DNA of 64,000 nt from Bradysia coprophila (GCF_014529535.1 NW_023503584.1:3952832-4016831); one strand, 5' to 3'; shown: positions 25,901 to 38,664, numbered from the stretch's first letter. Notes: generated by a model not told the origin, from the letters alone. Translations and numbers: made by a program.

Positions 25901-26164
25901 CATCACAAAAATTCACACTGAAACTCACCTTTTCAACTTTTTATCCCTTGTGATTCTATTATTTACAGAAAAACATATATTTCTAGTGAAATGAAGCAGA
26001 TTCATCAGTAAAGGGAAACCCCTACAGGGTAAATGTTATGTCGGCTGATGGTAAATAAATTAATGACAAGTTAAACATGACGAAACGTTTAGTCAAACTT
26101 TTACTATTTACAACTTCGTCGTTTTGTAATATGTAGTTGTATTCACTCAAGCAATCGAACAGCA
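22963..26164. other. Intergenic DNA before the ionotropic receptor
   Basis: No intact gene seen. It contains the duplicated block 23218-23870, a hairpin at 24068-24141 with arms AAAGTAGGAATTTCATT and its complement, and a palindromic word GTACTCTATTTAGAGTAC near 24620 that recurs near 37880. Several ORFs here lack an ATG or resemble nothing known. Confidence 0.5.
23218..23870. repeat. Upstream duplicated block, copy B
   Basis: Collinear with 17490-18070 (see that entry). It is now separated from reductase copy B by the composite element at 20299-22962. No conserved reading frame is shared by the two copies, so a protein-coding role is not supported. Confidence 0.7.
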
Positions 26165-28021
26165 ATGGATTATTATTTCAATTGCTTCATTTTAAAGTTC
26201 TTGATATCTTTGACGACAACCGCTCATACAATGAAAGTGGATGAGGAAGGGTTTGGTTTCTGTGCAGCTGTAAATAGCATCTTAAGTGGCGGCATATTTT
26301 CATCTCCCCTTCACATACAATTTATGGATGGAACTCTACATAATTGTCTGATACCAACCCATACGACATATTTTGTAACAAATGTTTGTGCTAGTGCAAC
26401 TACTGCACCGATAGCGGAAAGCTCATTGATCTTAGTTAAGGCTGAACAACTGTTGCAGATAAATTTTGACTGCATTGATTCAAATGGATATCTCTTAATC
26501 GTTATTCGAAACGAGTTGAATCAAAGTTTCATGAACGAATTGGTGAGCATCCTTTGGAAAAAGTCTTTCATAAATGTGACGTTTGTAACAATGAAAAATT
26601 CGAAAATTTTCTTGCAAACATTTTTACCGTTTAATGATCTCAAATGCGACGACGTTGAGCCGAAAGTGATAAATAAGTTTGATGAGAACAGACGGAAATG
26701 GGAAAATGATCAATTTTTCCCGGAGAAACTTCATAACTTTCATAGTTGTCGACTGACAGTGACAACATACAAAAACGTTGTGCCATACATCGTTCGCGAG
26801 GAGTACATCAACGGAAAGCGAATCCTTACCGGTCGAGTGATCGAAATGATTGATGCATTAGCAAGTACGTTAAATTTTACAACCCAACTGGACTACCACC
26901 CTTCTATATCGGCTTACGAAACCTGTATACGGATCGTGGCGAACAGAAAAGCGGATCTGTTTATCGGAAATTTGTTTCTCGATTTGAGTAGAACTTCTTA
27001 TGTCGACTTCACAATTCCAATTTTCTTTGAATTTCTGAAATTTGCCGTGCCACCTGGACGCAGCTACACACAATTCGAAAATTTATCAAGAACTTTTGAC
27101 TCTCGAACCTGGGTCCTAATTTTGTGTGTCTTACTGTCTTGTACAATCATCGTATTCAGTATTAGCATCAGTTCAAAAGACATAAAAATTGACGCATTTG
27201 GTACTGGGTACGATAACGGATTCATGGATTTCATTGCGGATACCTTGGGAATGTCACGAATATCGATGCCCAATTTCACCATTCCGAGAATGATCATTGT
27301 AAAATTTGTGATTTTTAGTTTTGTCATTCGAACCTTATACCAAGCCTCACTTTTCAAATTTCTCAATTCCAATGGAAAGCTTAAATCGGCCCAATCCATT
27401 GAGGAAATTATCGATAGAGGTTACGCTGTGTACAGCCTGACTCTTTATGAAAATTATTTAAATTTATCACATCACAGCTTTGCCAGGTAATTCATGATAT
27501 GATAGTGGTACAACTGTTATCTCATTCTTTCCACTGATTTCAACTATTGCAGTCGAAAATTCGTCAATTTATCCGACTTCGACGTATTGTTGGAGAAGAT
27601 TTCGAATGCTAATTTTAAAGGAGCGCTAATGCATACTGGTTCGTTGCTTATGTACAACAATGGTTTGAAGGACAGAAAATTTACGAACGTTTTTTGCAAG
27701 GAGGATTTCATGACAATTTCAATGGTCGCATATTTGCCCAAAAATTCTTATCTCACAGAAGTGGTGAACGAGAAAATTGGACTTTTCCACAATGCTGGGC
27801 TAATCGACATATGGGACAGACGGTCTAAAAATACGACACAAACGATAGTGGAAGAGGAAAACTCACTGAAAGACCTATCTGTAAGTGATTTAAAGGCAAT
27901 TTTCCAGTTATATCTGATGGCATTGTCACTAAGTATAGTGATGTTTATTGGGGAAATCGTCTATGAAAATGTGAAAAGACAAATTAAGATCGCTCGTTAT
28001 GGTATAGGAGTTGAATGCTAA
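26165..28021 (+). CDS. Divergent ionotropic receptor (IR family, 2 exons)
   Basis: A chemosensory receptor related to ionotropic glutamate receptors, expected in dendrites of sensory neurons as a ligand-gated cation channel subunit. Exons 26165-27486 and 27553-28021 are joined through a 66-bp GT-AG intron, giving 596 residues. The N-terminal 20 or so residues form a probable signal peptide. S1 of the ligand-binding lobe lies at about 195-310, with the family's RTSYVDFTIP block. TM1 is near 316-340 (WVLILCVLLSCTIIV), the pore and TM2 near 360-396, S2 follows, and TM3 is near 550-577 (LYLMALSLSIVMFIGE). An Arg corresponding to the iGluR ligand-binding S1 Arg is present (SRTSYVDF), but overall divergence suggests a tuning IR, not a co-receptor. 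An AATAAA signal at 28021-28026 overlaps the TAA stop. The exact subfamily cannot be assigned by eye. Confidence 0.88.
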
Positions 28022-29177
28022 ATAAAAGAGCTGAAATTTTAGGCGGCAATGTTTTGTTTAAAAAAAATGCCCTAATTGGTATATGACAACAGACGAAGTT
28101 GCACAAAGCGTTTGAGAATACTGTCTGTGTCTCATTGGTACAAAACCTAAGAAAAACCTATAGGCTACTGTTTGACCGAAAAGTTAGGAACTGAACTGAA
28201 AGTTCTTACAAAATTAAATACCGATAAAAGAATTGCAGGATATAAATAATATTCATTGAATATAGTAGATGATTTCATTCGACCACCTTGTTACGGTCAT
28301 CTTAATCCACTAACCGGATACAGGGAAGTAAATTATCTTTTGTATTTTAAACTGTGGTATTGCTCCTCTTACTGCAAAGTTTTGCGAAGCTATTTGAATA
28401 GGAAACAAACCAATTTTAAATGTGAATGTATTTCTACCATTTCTGAAGGAGAACACAAATTAGTTGGGATTAACCTAAAGCATCATTGAGAACTGCTGAT
28501 TCACCCTTCTTGAAATTACACACCCTCTTCAATGTCTTATCTGAAAAGTGAAGCATGAAACTTACAGTGACGACAAATACTGTAAAAGGTCACACTATCA
28601 ACCGTGTCCGTTGGTATAATACGTTCCATTCGTTAAATTAACCGTACTTGGGTCGGAGGTTAGAGCACCTCATATCAAACAATATGCCATCGAAAAAATG
28701 TAGAAAAATGTAGAAAAATTCGTTTGAGCTGGAAATATGTTGGATGCAATGTTTTTCAAGAGTGGTTTAGAGAAAAAATGTTGCATACGTTGCTTGAATT
28801 ATATGTATGGAGCAACTTGTGTAAGTTGAAACTTATAGTTTCACAAAACATTTATTCTGAAATTCACTAAATATTTTGCTCATATAATCAAATTTCGAAA
28901 TAGGTACGAGAACGAACAAAGGCTCTATATCAGGCAAAATATCAACAACAATTTTTATCTGTCAAAAACGGTCACTTAACATTTTTTTGGAAAGAAATAT
29001 ATACAACATTTCAATGTAACATCAATCCATATAGTAGTGGACAGGAAATGAATAAACTTGAATTCCAGTACGTTAGAACTGTAATCAATAGACTTCTCGT
29101 TAAAGTTGTAGATTACTTATAATGTGTGTGTCTGTGTACAAATCATCTCTTATACTTACATTTAAAAAAAAGGAAGA
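28022..29177. other. No gene seen
   Basis: Short ORFs without recognisable domains lie between the receptor and the first large fold-back element. Confidence 0.5.
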
Positions 29178-30732
29178 GACTATTGTCACCTTGTGCCAAT
29201 AGTCTCTTTATTATACTGCGGCTAATGGCACCAGGTGCCAATAGTCTCTTTATTATACTAATGCTAATGGCATCCGGTGCCATTAGCCACAGTATTATAA
29301 AGAGACTATTGGCACCCGGTGACATTAGCCACAGTATTACAAAAAGACTATTGGCACACGGAAAAATTAAAATTTGAATAAAAAATCCGGATATTTTGAA
29401 AATAAAACTTTACGAAATGTAACGTAAAGGCATATTGTTCGATCCTGAGGAATTGATCGTTTTACGAAATGTAATGTAAAGGTAGTTTGTTCGATCTTAG
29501 TGAATTCGTCCTTTTACAAAATTTAACGTAAAGGCGGATTGTTCGATCCTGAGGAAGTCATCCTTTTACGAAATGTAACGTAAAGTTATCGAACAATCCG
29601 CCTTTACGTTACATATCTCAATAGGATGAATTCCCTAAGATCGAAGAAACTACCTTTACGTTACATTTCGTAAAGGGATGAATTCCTCGAGATTTAATAA
29701 TCCGCCTTTACGTGTTAAATTTTGTAAAAGGCCGAATTCCCTAAGATCGAACAAACTGTCTTTACGTTGCATTTCGTAAAAGCAATAATTTCTTAGGATC
29801 GAACAATCCGCCTTTACGTTACATTTCGTAGAAAGATGAATTCCCTAGTATTCTACAAAACGCAGTTGCGTTATATTTCGTAAAAGGATTAATTCCCTAG
29901 TATCGAACAACCTGTCTTTACGTTACATTTCGTAAAAAGACGAATTCCCTAACATCGAACAAACTACCTTTTACGTTACATTTCGTAAAAAGATTAATTC
30001 CTTAGGATCGAAGAATCCGCCTTTACGTTAAATTTCGTAAAACAACGAATTCCCTACCATCGACCAAACTACTTATATATACATTTATTCATTCAATAAA
30101 CACTGACATTACAACAATGTTTGCCGTTAGATACAGTATACTGTACAAATTGGTTATCGCTTTTATTAGTTTTAAATTGCGTTAAATTTCGTAAAAGGAC
30201 GAATTCTCTAAGATCGAACAAACTACCTTTACGTTACATTTCGTAAAAAGATGGATTCCCTAGTATTCTGCCGTAATTTGCATAAGGAACACTTAACGGT
30301 ACTTTACTATTTATTTTTTATCAATTTTTAATTTCATAAGAAACTACTTGTATTGATCGAAAATGCAAATAAATAATTTGCAAAAGAAACTTTTTCTACA
30401 AATAATTTGCATAAGAAACACTTGTTACGGCGCGGCAGTATTGTGCACAAAACAAGTTTAATTTTCAAAATATCCAGATTTTTTATTCAAATTTTAATTT
30501 TTCCAGGTGCCAATAGTCCCTTTATTATTCTGTGGCTAATGGCACCCGGTGCCGATAGTCTCTTTATAATACTGTGGCTAATGGCACCGGGTGCGATTAG
30601 CATTAGTATAATAAAGTGACTATTGGCACCTAGTGCCATTAGCCACAGTATTAATAAAGTGACTATTGGCACATGGTGCCATTAGCCACAGTATTAATAA
30701 AGAGACTACTGGCACTCGGTGCCGATAGCATA
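29178..30732. mobile_element. Foldback-type element with tandem-repeat arms
   Basis: The outer parts (about 29178-29360 and 30500-30732) are inverted copies built of the word GGCTAATGGCACC(C)GGTGCC plus AATAGTCTCTTTATTATACT. Next inside, ATTAAAATTTGAATAAAAAA is repeated in inverted orientation at both sides. The interior is a 52-bp array facing right up to about 29585 and facing left from there to about 30262. The architecture matches the FB transposon type. No transposase ORF is present. Confidence 0.8.
29409..30262. repeat. 52-bp array with orientation switch
   Basis: Units carry TTTACGAAATGTAACGTAAA and GTTCGATC(C/T)TNAGGAATT. They point one way from 29409 to about 29585 and the opposite way afterwards. 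Between about 30070 and 30180 the array is broken by unrelated sequence. The unit is related to that at 22107-22315. Confidence 0.85.
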
Positions 30733-30962
30733 TTCGAAAAAAAATGGGATTAAGCGTAAGCTTTTAAAAATAAAGTGAAAGTCGGGGTTATTCAATCAGG
30801 GTGTGAGGGACTATAATGACCGTAGTTGATTAATTTGTTGAGTTCAATCGGTTATATTTGTTAAGGTCATAGAACTTAGTTAGGATGTGCTTCCCTTTGT
30901 TAGTTTAGGGACTATCCATAACGCAGTAGTCAGGTGTAGGTTTCACAATTTTGTAACTTACA
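30733..30962. other. No gene seen
   Basis: Short spacer between a fold-back element and a MITE-like element. Confidence 0.5.
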
Positions 30963-31173
30963 TAAATAATTTCGGTGTGCTGATCTGGCAACAGCTAGTT
31001 TTGTATCAGCTGGTGTCTATTTAATTGTTAGTATGATCTGCATTTACCGTTTGTTACCCGTCACACACGCATATAAAGAGAACAGCAAGATAAACGCAAA
31101 GTAAACAATTGCTGCAATGTTTACCAGCTGATACAAAACCAGCTGTTGCTACATCGAAACACCGAAAATATTT
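30963..31173. mobile_element. MITE-like element, about 210 bp
   Basis: The terminal inverted repeats are about 50 bp. Left TTCGGTGTGCTGATCTGGCA continues with ACAGCTAGTTTTGTATCAGC; the complement of the right end reads TTCGGTGTTTCGATGTAGCA and continues with ACAGCTGGTTTTGTATCAGC. The interior is short and noncoding. Confidence 0.7.
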
Positions 31174-31198
31174 ACTCCCCGTAATAGGGGTAGACCAA

Positions 31199-31315
31199 TA
31201 TGGTTCTTAAAGTTTGTAATAATATCAATTTAAGGAACTTTTGACATTTCTTCCATATATTTTATGTCAAAAGTCTACGAAATCTCCATACTCACGAACT
31301 TTACGAACCATAATG
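31199..31315 (-). mobile_element. Fold-back element, about 120-bp family, copy 2
   Basis: Its reverse complement matches 1400-1521 (CATTATGGTTCGTAAAGTTC, then TTTTGACATAAAATAT and AGAAATGTCAAAAGTT). It retains partial self-complementarity. Confidence 0.7.
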
Positions 31316-31594
31316 TACTCCTTATATATCGGGACCAGTGGTGAGATTGACCAAAAAGTTACGTAAACAAACCTTTTGCATTTTCGCGCAAAAACGTGAA
31401 CAAACGTGTCACTTGTCCCAAAATTCCGACTCTGAACTAAAGCCATTTTTATGATAAGAGGCCAAAATTTTCCTATTTTTATTTTCCATCATAAAATAAA
31501 CGAGAACGGCAAGTCAAATGTAATCAACAAGGGAATTTCGGTGACACCTGAAACAACCTATAATCTCTTCTTAGCTCTGCCTCCCGTTTCTTCT

Positions 31595-32868
31595 CGGGCT
31601 GAAGTTAGCCCAACGCCAAAATTATGAATAGTAACAAATATGCTTATAAGTACATAAGATGTATGTGTATGCGTGTACACTGTACATAACAAATCATATT
31701 ACATAAAGAGTTATGCTATCGCTGTTATGTACTTATGCCGGCCTCGAATTTGGGTCGGACCGAAATGTTCCTCAACTTTAAATTGTATAAATTTGGGTCG
31801 GCCCAATATGTTCAGCTCTTATGACTGCCTCGAATTTGGGTCGGACCCAAATGTTCTTCAGTTTTGAGTTTTATACATTTGGGTCGGACCAATATGTTCG
31901 GTAATTATGACTGCCTTGAATTTGGGTCGGACCCAAATGTTCTTTAACTTTGAGTTGTATACATTTGGGTCGGACCAATATGTTCAGTACTTATGACTGC
32001 CTCGAATTTGGGTCGGACCCAAATGTTCCTTAACTTTAAATTGTATACATTTGGGTCGGCCCAATATGTTCAGCTCTTATGACTGCCTCGAATTTGGGTC
32101 GGACCCAAATGTTCTTTAACTTTGAGTTGTATACATTTGGGTCGGACCAATATGTTCAGTACTTATGATTGCCTCGAATTTGGGTCGGACCCAAATGTTC
32201 TTTAACTTTGAGTTGTATACATTTGGACAAATTTTTACAAATGTATAAAACTCAAAACTGAAGAACATTTGGGTCCGACCCAAATTCAAGGCAGTCATAA
32301 GTACTGAACATATTGGTCCGACCCAAATGTATAAAACTCAAAACTGAAGAACATTTGGATCCGACCCAAATTCAAGGCAGTCATAAGTACTGAACATATT
32401 GGTCCGACCCAAATGTATAAAACTCAAAACTGAAGAACATTTGGGTCCGACCCAAATTCAAGGCAGTCATAAGTACTGAACATATTGGTCCGACCCAAAT
32501 GTATAAAACTCAAAACTGAAGAACATTTGGATCCGACCCAAATTCAAGGCAGTCATAAGTACTGAACATATTGGTCCGACCCAAATGTATGAAACTCAAA
32601 ACTGAAGAACATTTGGGTCCGACCCAAATTCAAGGCAGTCATAAGAGCTGAACATATTGGGTCGACCCAAATGTATACAATTTAAAGTTAAGGAACATTT
32701 GGGTCCGACCCAAATTCGAGGCCGGCATAAGTACATAACAGCGATAGCATAACTCTTTATGTAATATGATTTGTTATGTACAGTGTACACACATACACAT
32801 ACATCTTATGTACTTATAAGCATATTTGTAACTAGTCATAATTTTAGCGTTGGGCTAACTTCAGCCCG
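31595..32868. mobile_element. Large Foldback-type element, 86-bp repeat arms
   Basis: Almost perfect inverted repeat. The left arm is 31595 to about 32226 and the right arm about 32227-32868. Ends read CGGGCTGAAGTTAGCCCAAC and the complement. After a unique end of about 145 bp, each arm holds five to six tandem 86-bp units, containing GAATTTGGGTCGGACCCAAA and CATTTGGGTCGGACCAATAT. The word TTTGGGTCGGACCCAAA is itself nearly palindromic. There is no transposase. Confidence 0.88.
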
Positions 32869-33105
32869 ATCGTTTCTTTCTTAATTACCGGGTTTTTTAT
32901 CTTCACGGTACCCAGACCCGTTCAATTTATTTACAACTTTGTTACAAATACACGAGAACAGTCACACTCAATAATGTCGTGACTTATAAACATAAATAAT
33001 CCTCCTTACGCCAGCAAATCTAACCAAATAACATTTAAACAAAAAAAAAACCTTAGAGCCTTACCGAATCTGTCCTGTTTTTCAATTGATCATACAAATT
33101 CTAGT

Positions 33106-34708
33106 TCAATCGACATCTAACTTTCGAAAACTTCCAGCCACAGAATCCATATGAGCTCTTATCTCAGCATGCAGTGGGCTCATGTCTTTTTCATTCTTTT
33201 TTGTTATGCCACGATCGCTCAACAACTTCATTTTGTCCAATTGAACAACGATGTCCCGTTTAGCAGCCATTTTTTGCATCCACCATTGAATCATTTCAGC
33301 CATGGGAATTGTACCGCCCAGTTCTTTCGGTAGACATGACGCGTCACATTTTTTATTATATTCGCTCCAACTACTGTATAGGGTGATCCGATCACTTATC
33401 TTACTGCTGACTAATCGTCGACCCACGTCCAAAGCCCACTTCACTGTCGACTGGACATTGATGACATGAAATGCTGAAAGTCAGAGAATTCGTAAGGGAA
33501 CATTCGTCTTCAAGAGTTTGTAAAGTGTTGCTTGAATTGTGCCATCGACGTGATCCCTTTCTTACCTTTATGGCGGGCAGGGAAAGACTGTTCTATATGT
33601 TTGAAAATTTCAAAATCAGCTGGACTCCACATGGTTAAATGGGAAGCAGATACAGCATGCCAGTCCCATACGTGGACGAATCCCATAACCTGATTTTCGG
33701 GATCGTCTAGCAACGTTTCAAACGCTAAGAAATGAACTCCGGCTTGGATGGAGCTGTTCCAAATGTGTGGATCAAATTTTGCTGAAAATTCAGTTGAGAA
33801 ATTAGACGACGAATCCAAACGCAGATTTTTACAGTATTGGTGAGATATTGCAGACTTGGTAGTTAGATATTGTCAACTTGGCAAGATAACATAGTCTCAA
33901 TCATTTCTTCGGAGTTGATATGCTTTACTTACCAGCTCTCGATATGATAACGCTTCGTCCTTGTTGATCCTTTAGTGGCGATACGAACTGCATAGATTTC
34001 AAGTTTAGAGATCGTGTCAAATATCAGATATCTTAGAATTCTTAGACATCTCATGGCCACACATTGTGTACGTTTTTCATGTGTGATTGCTTAAACTTAT
34101 TTTGGATTGATCAAACCGCTCAGGTTTCAGTGGACATTATTGGGTTGCAATTTGATGATCATGGCAAGGTTTCCAAAAATTACTTTGTCAACCAACCATC
34201 AATTGATTTTCTGGCCCAAACATCTCCGCTAAAACCAAAGCAGGAATCATATTTCATCATTCTAAAATATATATAGCTGGTCTACACGAAGGTCGCCAAG
34301 TTTTGCTTTATGTTAATTGCAAATTGTTTTTAATTGTTTTCAATGATAACATAGGTTATGTGAAGTAAGTGTGTGCCATAACTAATTGGAATGAAAAATC
34401 TTACTTACTAGATAACCGTTTTCAAACACTTCCTTCAACGGCGAACTTAAAAAATCCAATTCAGTGGTCATTCTCGGAATAGTTTTCTTTAAATTTAAAT
34501 ATTTCAACAGCAGTTGTTGAGCCATTGGAACACTAAACTTTTTGGTACGTAGAAATCGCAACAGGAAGACGTCATCAATTCGTACATTCTCTACATCCTC
34601 GTTCTTCGACAGCCAGTTTCTCATCTGCTGGAGGCATTGATCCCTAGCAAACTTATCTTCGCGCAATTCCTTTTCGGCTACCGTTTGTACGCGTTCACTC
34701 AGTTCCAT
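33106..34708 (-). CDS. CRAL-TRIO lipid-binding protein, copy 1 (4 exons)
   Basis: A member of the alpha-tocopherol-transfer-protein/clavesin-like family, cytosolic carriers of small hydrophobic ligands such as retinoids or tocopherol; the ligand here is unknown. Exons 34409-34708, 33933-33987, 33566-33781 and 33106-33473 (300, 55, 216 and 368 nt) give 312 residues. The N-terminal CRAL-TRIO_N helices carry VFLLRFLRTKKFSVPMA at about 48-64. The lipid-binding lobe spans about 95-260 and ends with the hallmark LPKELGGTIP at about 238. The start MELSERVQ is chosen over an in-frame upstream ATG because all three paralogues share it. First and most 3' of three tandem same-strand copies. Confidence 0.92.
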
Positions 34709-35208
34709 TTTGTTGTCATCAAAAGAATAAGTTGTGTTGAAAACAAAATATTTTGAAAGTAGTTTAATCAACTGTTAAGCAGTTCAGAAAATAGATTGAC
34801 ACGAGAACACCAGGTGTTTTTAGTTATTGAAAACTTTAAGTTATGTGTGGTTGTTTGTAGCAGTAATGTGCTACTGAAACTATGCTTGAATAACACAATA
34901 CATTGTTAAGTTCAGCGAATAATTTCGCAATGATTTAAGTAGGTATATTAAATTTACACGCACATGTAAACGTATAAATACAATGTATGAATTGACCATT
35001 TATTACGACCTGTAATTTATTCAGAGTGATGTTGTTGCTGTGTTTATTTCAACCGATAAAACATAGAAAACGAGAAGCAGAATGAGTAGCAGATAAACTG
35101 AGAGCATTGAAATGACTCGACCTTAGTAAACTCCATCCATCAAAAGTTTAAATTCAGCTTAAAAAGCCAACTTAAATCATTTCTATTTTTTAATTGTTCA
35201 TTCATAAG

Positions 35209-36726
35209 TCAGTCGACCTCTAATTTTCGAAAACTTCCTGCCACCGAATCCATATGTGCTCTTATCTCAGCATGTAGTGGGGTCAGATTGTAATCGTGTT
35301 TCTGTGTTATGCCACGATCGCTCAACAGTTTCATTTTGTCCAATTGAACAATGATGTCCCGTTTAGCAGCCATCTCTTGCATCCACCATTGAATCATTTC
35401 AGCCATAGGAATTGTACCGCCAAGTTCTTTCGGTAGATACGACGAGCCACATTTTTTATAATATTCGCTCCAACTGCTGTATAGGAAGAGTCGATCGTTT
35501 ATCTTATTGCTGACTAATCGAAGACTTATGTTCAAAACCCATTTGGCTGCCGATGGGACGTTGATAAAGTGAATGGCTGTAAGTCAAACAAAATGTAGTG
35601 TTTTACAATTTAACCACACTCTTCTTCAAGACCTTCAAAACATTCTAAAATTGTGTTTGATTTATGGAATTACTTACTTACCTTTATGCCTAGCAGGCCA
35701 GGACTGTTCTCCATGTTCGATAATTTCAAAATCAACTGGACGCCAATTGGTTAAATGGGCAGCAGATGCACCATACCAATCCGATATATGGGTGAATCCC
35801 ATAACCTGATTTTCAGGATCGTCAAGCAACGTTTCCATCGCCAAGAAATACGCTCTGGCCTGGATGGAGCTGTTCCAAATGTGAGGGTCAAATTTTTCTG
35901 TGAATTCAGTTGAGAAATTAGACAACGAATCCACCCACAGATTTTTGCAGGATTGGCTAGATATTTTAAACTTGGTTGAGTAGTTGTGATTTACTTACCA
36001 GCTCTTGTTATGATAACTCTTCGTCCATGTTGATCCCTTATTGGTGATACGACCTACCGATTACAAGTTTAGAGGTTGTATTAAATATGAGCTATCTCTG
36101 TGTTACAACGTATTTTGCAATGATAAAAGCTGGTGCTAGCTGAGGTTTCAGCGGATATTATTGGGTTGCAATTTAATGATCAGATCATGGTAATATTTCG
36201 TAAAAGTACTATCTCAGCCAACCCTCAATTAGCTCTACAGCCCAAAAATTTCCGCTTAAACAAGAACTGAAATCAAATTTTATCATTCTAATTCTAAAAT
36301 ACACTTGGTGTACGATAAGGTGCCACCGCAATGTTTTGTTTTATTTTTTCAACTGATTCAATGATGAGGCAGGTTATGTGAAGTAAGTGTGTGCAATAAC
36401 GCATTGGAATGAAAAATCTTACTTACTAGATAACCATTTTCAAACACCTCCTTCAGCGGCGAACTTAAACAATCCAATTCGGTTGTCATTCTCGGAATAG
36501 TTTTCTTTACATTCAAATATTTCAACAGCAATTGTTGAGCCATTGGAACACTAAACTTTTTGGTACGTAAAAATCTCAACAGGAAGACATCATCAATTCG
36601 TACATCCACCACATCCTCGTTCTTCGACAGCCAGTCTCTCATCTGCTGAATGCATTGATCCCTAGCAAACTTATCTTCTCGCAATTCCTTCTTGGCTACC
36701 TTTTGAACCCGTTCACTCAGTTCCAT
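35209..36726 (-). CDS. CRAL-TRIO lipid-binding protein, copy 2 (4 exons)
   Basis: Tandem paralogue with exactly the same exon lengths: 36427-36726, 35999-36053, 35682-35897 and 35209-35576, 312 residues. The N-terminal helical domain, the central sheet and LPKELGGTIP are intact, and no lesion is seen. Differences from copy 1 cluster in the middle of the binding lobe (for example HISDWYGASAAHL against HVWDWHAVSASHL), which would line the ligand pocket and may change specificity. Introns are 373, 101 and 105 bp. Confidence 0.92.
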
Positions 36727-36978
36727 TTTGCTGTTATCGAGAATACGTGGTGTTGAAAACAAAAGCTTCGGATTCAGTTTAATCAACTGTTAAGTAATTC
36801 AGAAAAGTAAATTGAACGAGAACACAAGGTGTTTTAGTTATGGATTATGTGGTTGTTTGTAGCATCCTTAGAGTAATTATGGTTAGTCTAAGGTAGCATC
36901 AAAATGTTACTGAAAATATATTGTTAATTTCAGCTAATTGACTAAATATTGAATTGTACACGCACATCATTGTGCGTA

Positions 36979-37672
36979 GGGTACTGGCACCAGTATTCGG
37001 CCACTTCAGACTTTAAGATTAAATAAAACAATTAAATCAATTAATAAATTAATTAAAATTATTTTCTCTTACAAATGTAGTTGCGACGCTTAACATGCGT
37101 GGCTGATAACTAGAGCCGAATGTCAAACACTGAAAATTGTGGCCGATAACTAGAGAGTTTGTTGTTTTTCAACTTTAAGATTTAATTAAAAATAAGAAAT
37201 AATTAATTAAATAAAGGCAGTGTAAATTGAAATGATCGATTATTAACATTTTTAGCGTATTGTGATTTGAAAACGAGTATAGATCTAAATATCAAGCTTT
37301 CGGTCGATTTGCATAACATTCACAATGTTTTTTTCGGTGTATTGAGCTTGCGCGCGCGCGTTTATACTTCGAACTCGAGCTTATGCGTATGCATTGGACC
37401 TGTTTACAGATAAAAAACCTAACAAATGCACCATAAACATTTCAAATGGGCGGTATGTAAGACTATACTGGCTTTCAAATCTGTATACACTCAGAATCGA
37501 TCATTTCATTTTGCTTCCACTTTATCCGTAATTATCATTAAAAAAATCTTAATTAAATGCTAAATCCAATTAAAATTCAAGAGGCAAATATTAGTTTTAT
37601 TAATATTTAGAATAAAGTCAGTAAAGTCAGCCACAATTCTTATTTGGCCGATTACTGGTGCCGGTAGCCGGT
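36979..37672. mobile_element. Element with about 25-bp inverted ends
   Basis: The left end GTACTGGCACCAGTATTCGG (then CCA) matches the complement of the right end, which reads CTACCGGCACCAGTAATCGG (then CCA). The interior is AT-rich and noncoding, with a second inner inverted pair (AATTGAAATGATCGAT and ATCGATCATTTCATTT) and a (GC)n tract at about 37352. A non-autonomous DNA transposon is likely. Confidence 0.55.
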
Positions 37673-38225
37673 ATACAATATTTTGCTCTATAGAATGGCA
37701 CAAATTTCTAAAACTAAAAACTGAATACTTTGACTTTCTTAGAAGTTACTTAGAGCCCAGCTCTCAGCCAATAAAATGTGAACACGTTGACAACTGCCAA
37801 ATAGAGTACTATTTTGTATGAAAAATGTTTCCCAATTGTTTTACAGTGACAAAAATTTGTTTGATACACTGTCCAGCTTTAGTACTCTATTTAGAGTACC
37901 ACTCATTCTTTAAGTGAAAAATCATCTGTTAACCGTTGATAATAAGGCTACAATAAACGTATGATTGTCACACACAAGTGATTTTTCAGAAAGATTTAAA
38001 ATGAAGGAGCGAAGACATTTATGAGCTCAGTAATATAAATATTTGCGATCTAACAGTCCATGGCCAATTGATGCATTAATGAATCATCAAAGAAAGAGCG
38101 CTCAATTACACACAAAGATGATACACATAAGCATAACCATTATATTTCTTTGAAACGGAATTATTTGCTAACTCCCCTTGCTTTTGAGACTTTAGACTGT
38201 ATGGGCACTGGGCACAGAGACAGAG
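37673..38225. other. No gene seen
   Basis: Noncoding. It contains the palindrome GTACTCTATTTAGAGTAC near 37880, shared with about 24620. Confidence 0.5.
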
Positions 38226-38664
38226 AAATTTTATCTCCTGTAATGTCATAATATTCACAATTTGAGTGTCACTTTTAGAATCAAAATGGGCTAGATTTAA
38301 ACACGTCATTCACAGAACGTACGTTTATTAACTGAAAATTTCGATAAATGGTCATTTGCGCACGGAAAACTTCGATAATTTCTCATTTATTCACTGAAAA
38401 TTGACAAATTCTTGACAGTATACTAGATGTGTGTTTTATTTGCGGGAAATATGAATGAGTGACGGCGTCATGGCGTGTTTATGTTTCCGTTTGATTTTTG
38501 AAATTTGTTTTTTGTGGTGATTATGACATTACAGGAGATAAAACCTTGTTCCTAACACGGTAGTAAATGGGTGTTTTGCGCACACGATGTGTTACCGAAC
38601 TCGCTTCGCTCGTATCGGCAATCTCACATCTAGTGCGCAAAACAATCCCATTTACTACCTTATT
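38226..38664. mobile_element. Nested inverted repeats
   Basis: A perfect 24-bp inverted pair (TTTTATCTCCTGTAATGTCA plus TAAT at about 38230 and its complement ending at about 38543) is followed directly by a second fold-back. The arms of that fold-back are GGTAGTAAATGGG and GTTTTGCGCAC at 38559-38580 and their complements to 38664. Its apex holds ACTCGCTTCGCTCG. Confidence 0.55.

Noticed and set aside
31673-32790. Mirror-image ORFs with IWVGPKC and LGRPNMF
   Set aside because: Frames through the 86-bp repeat arms of the fold-back element.
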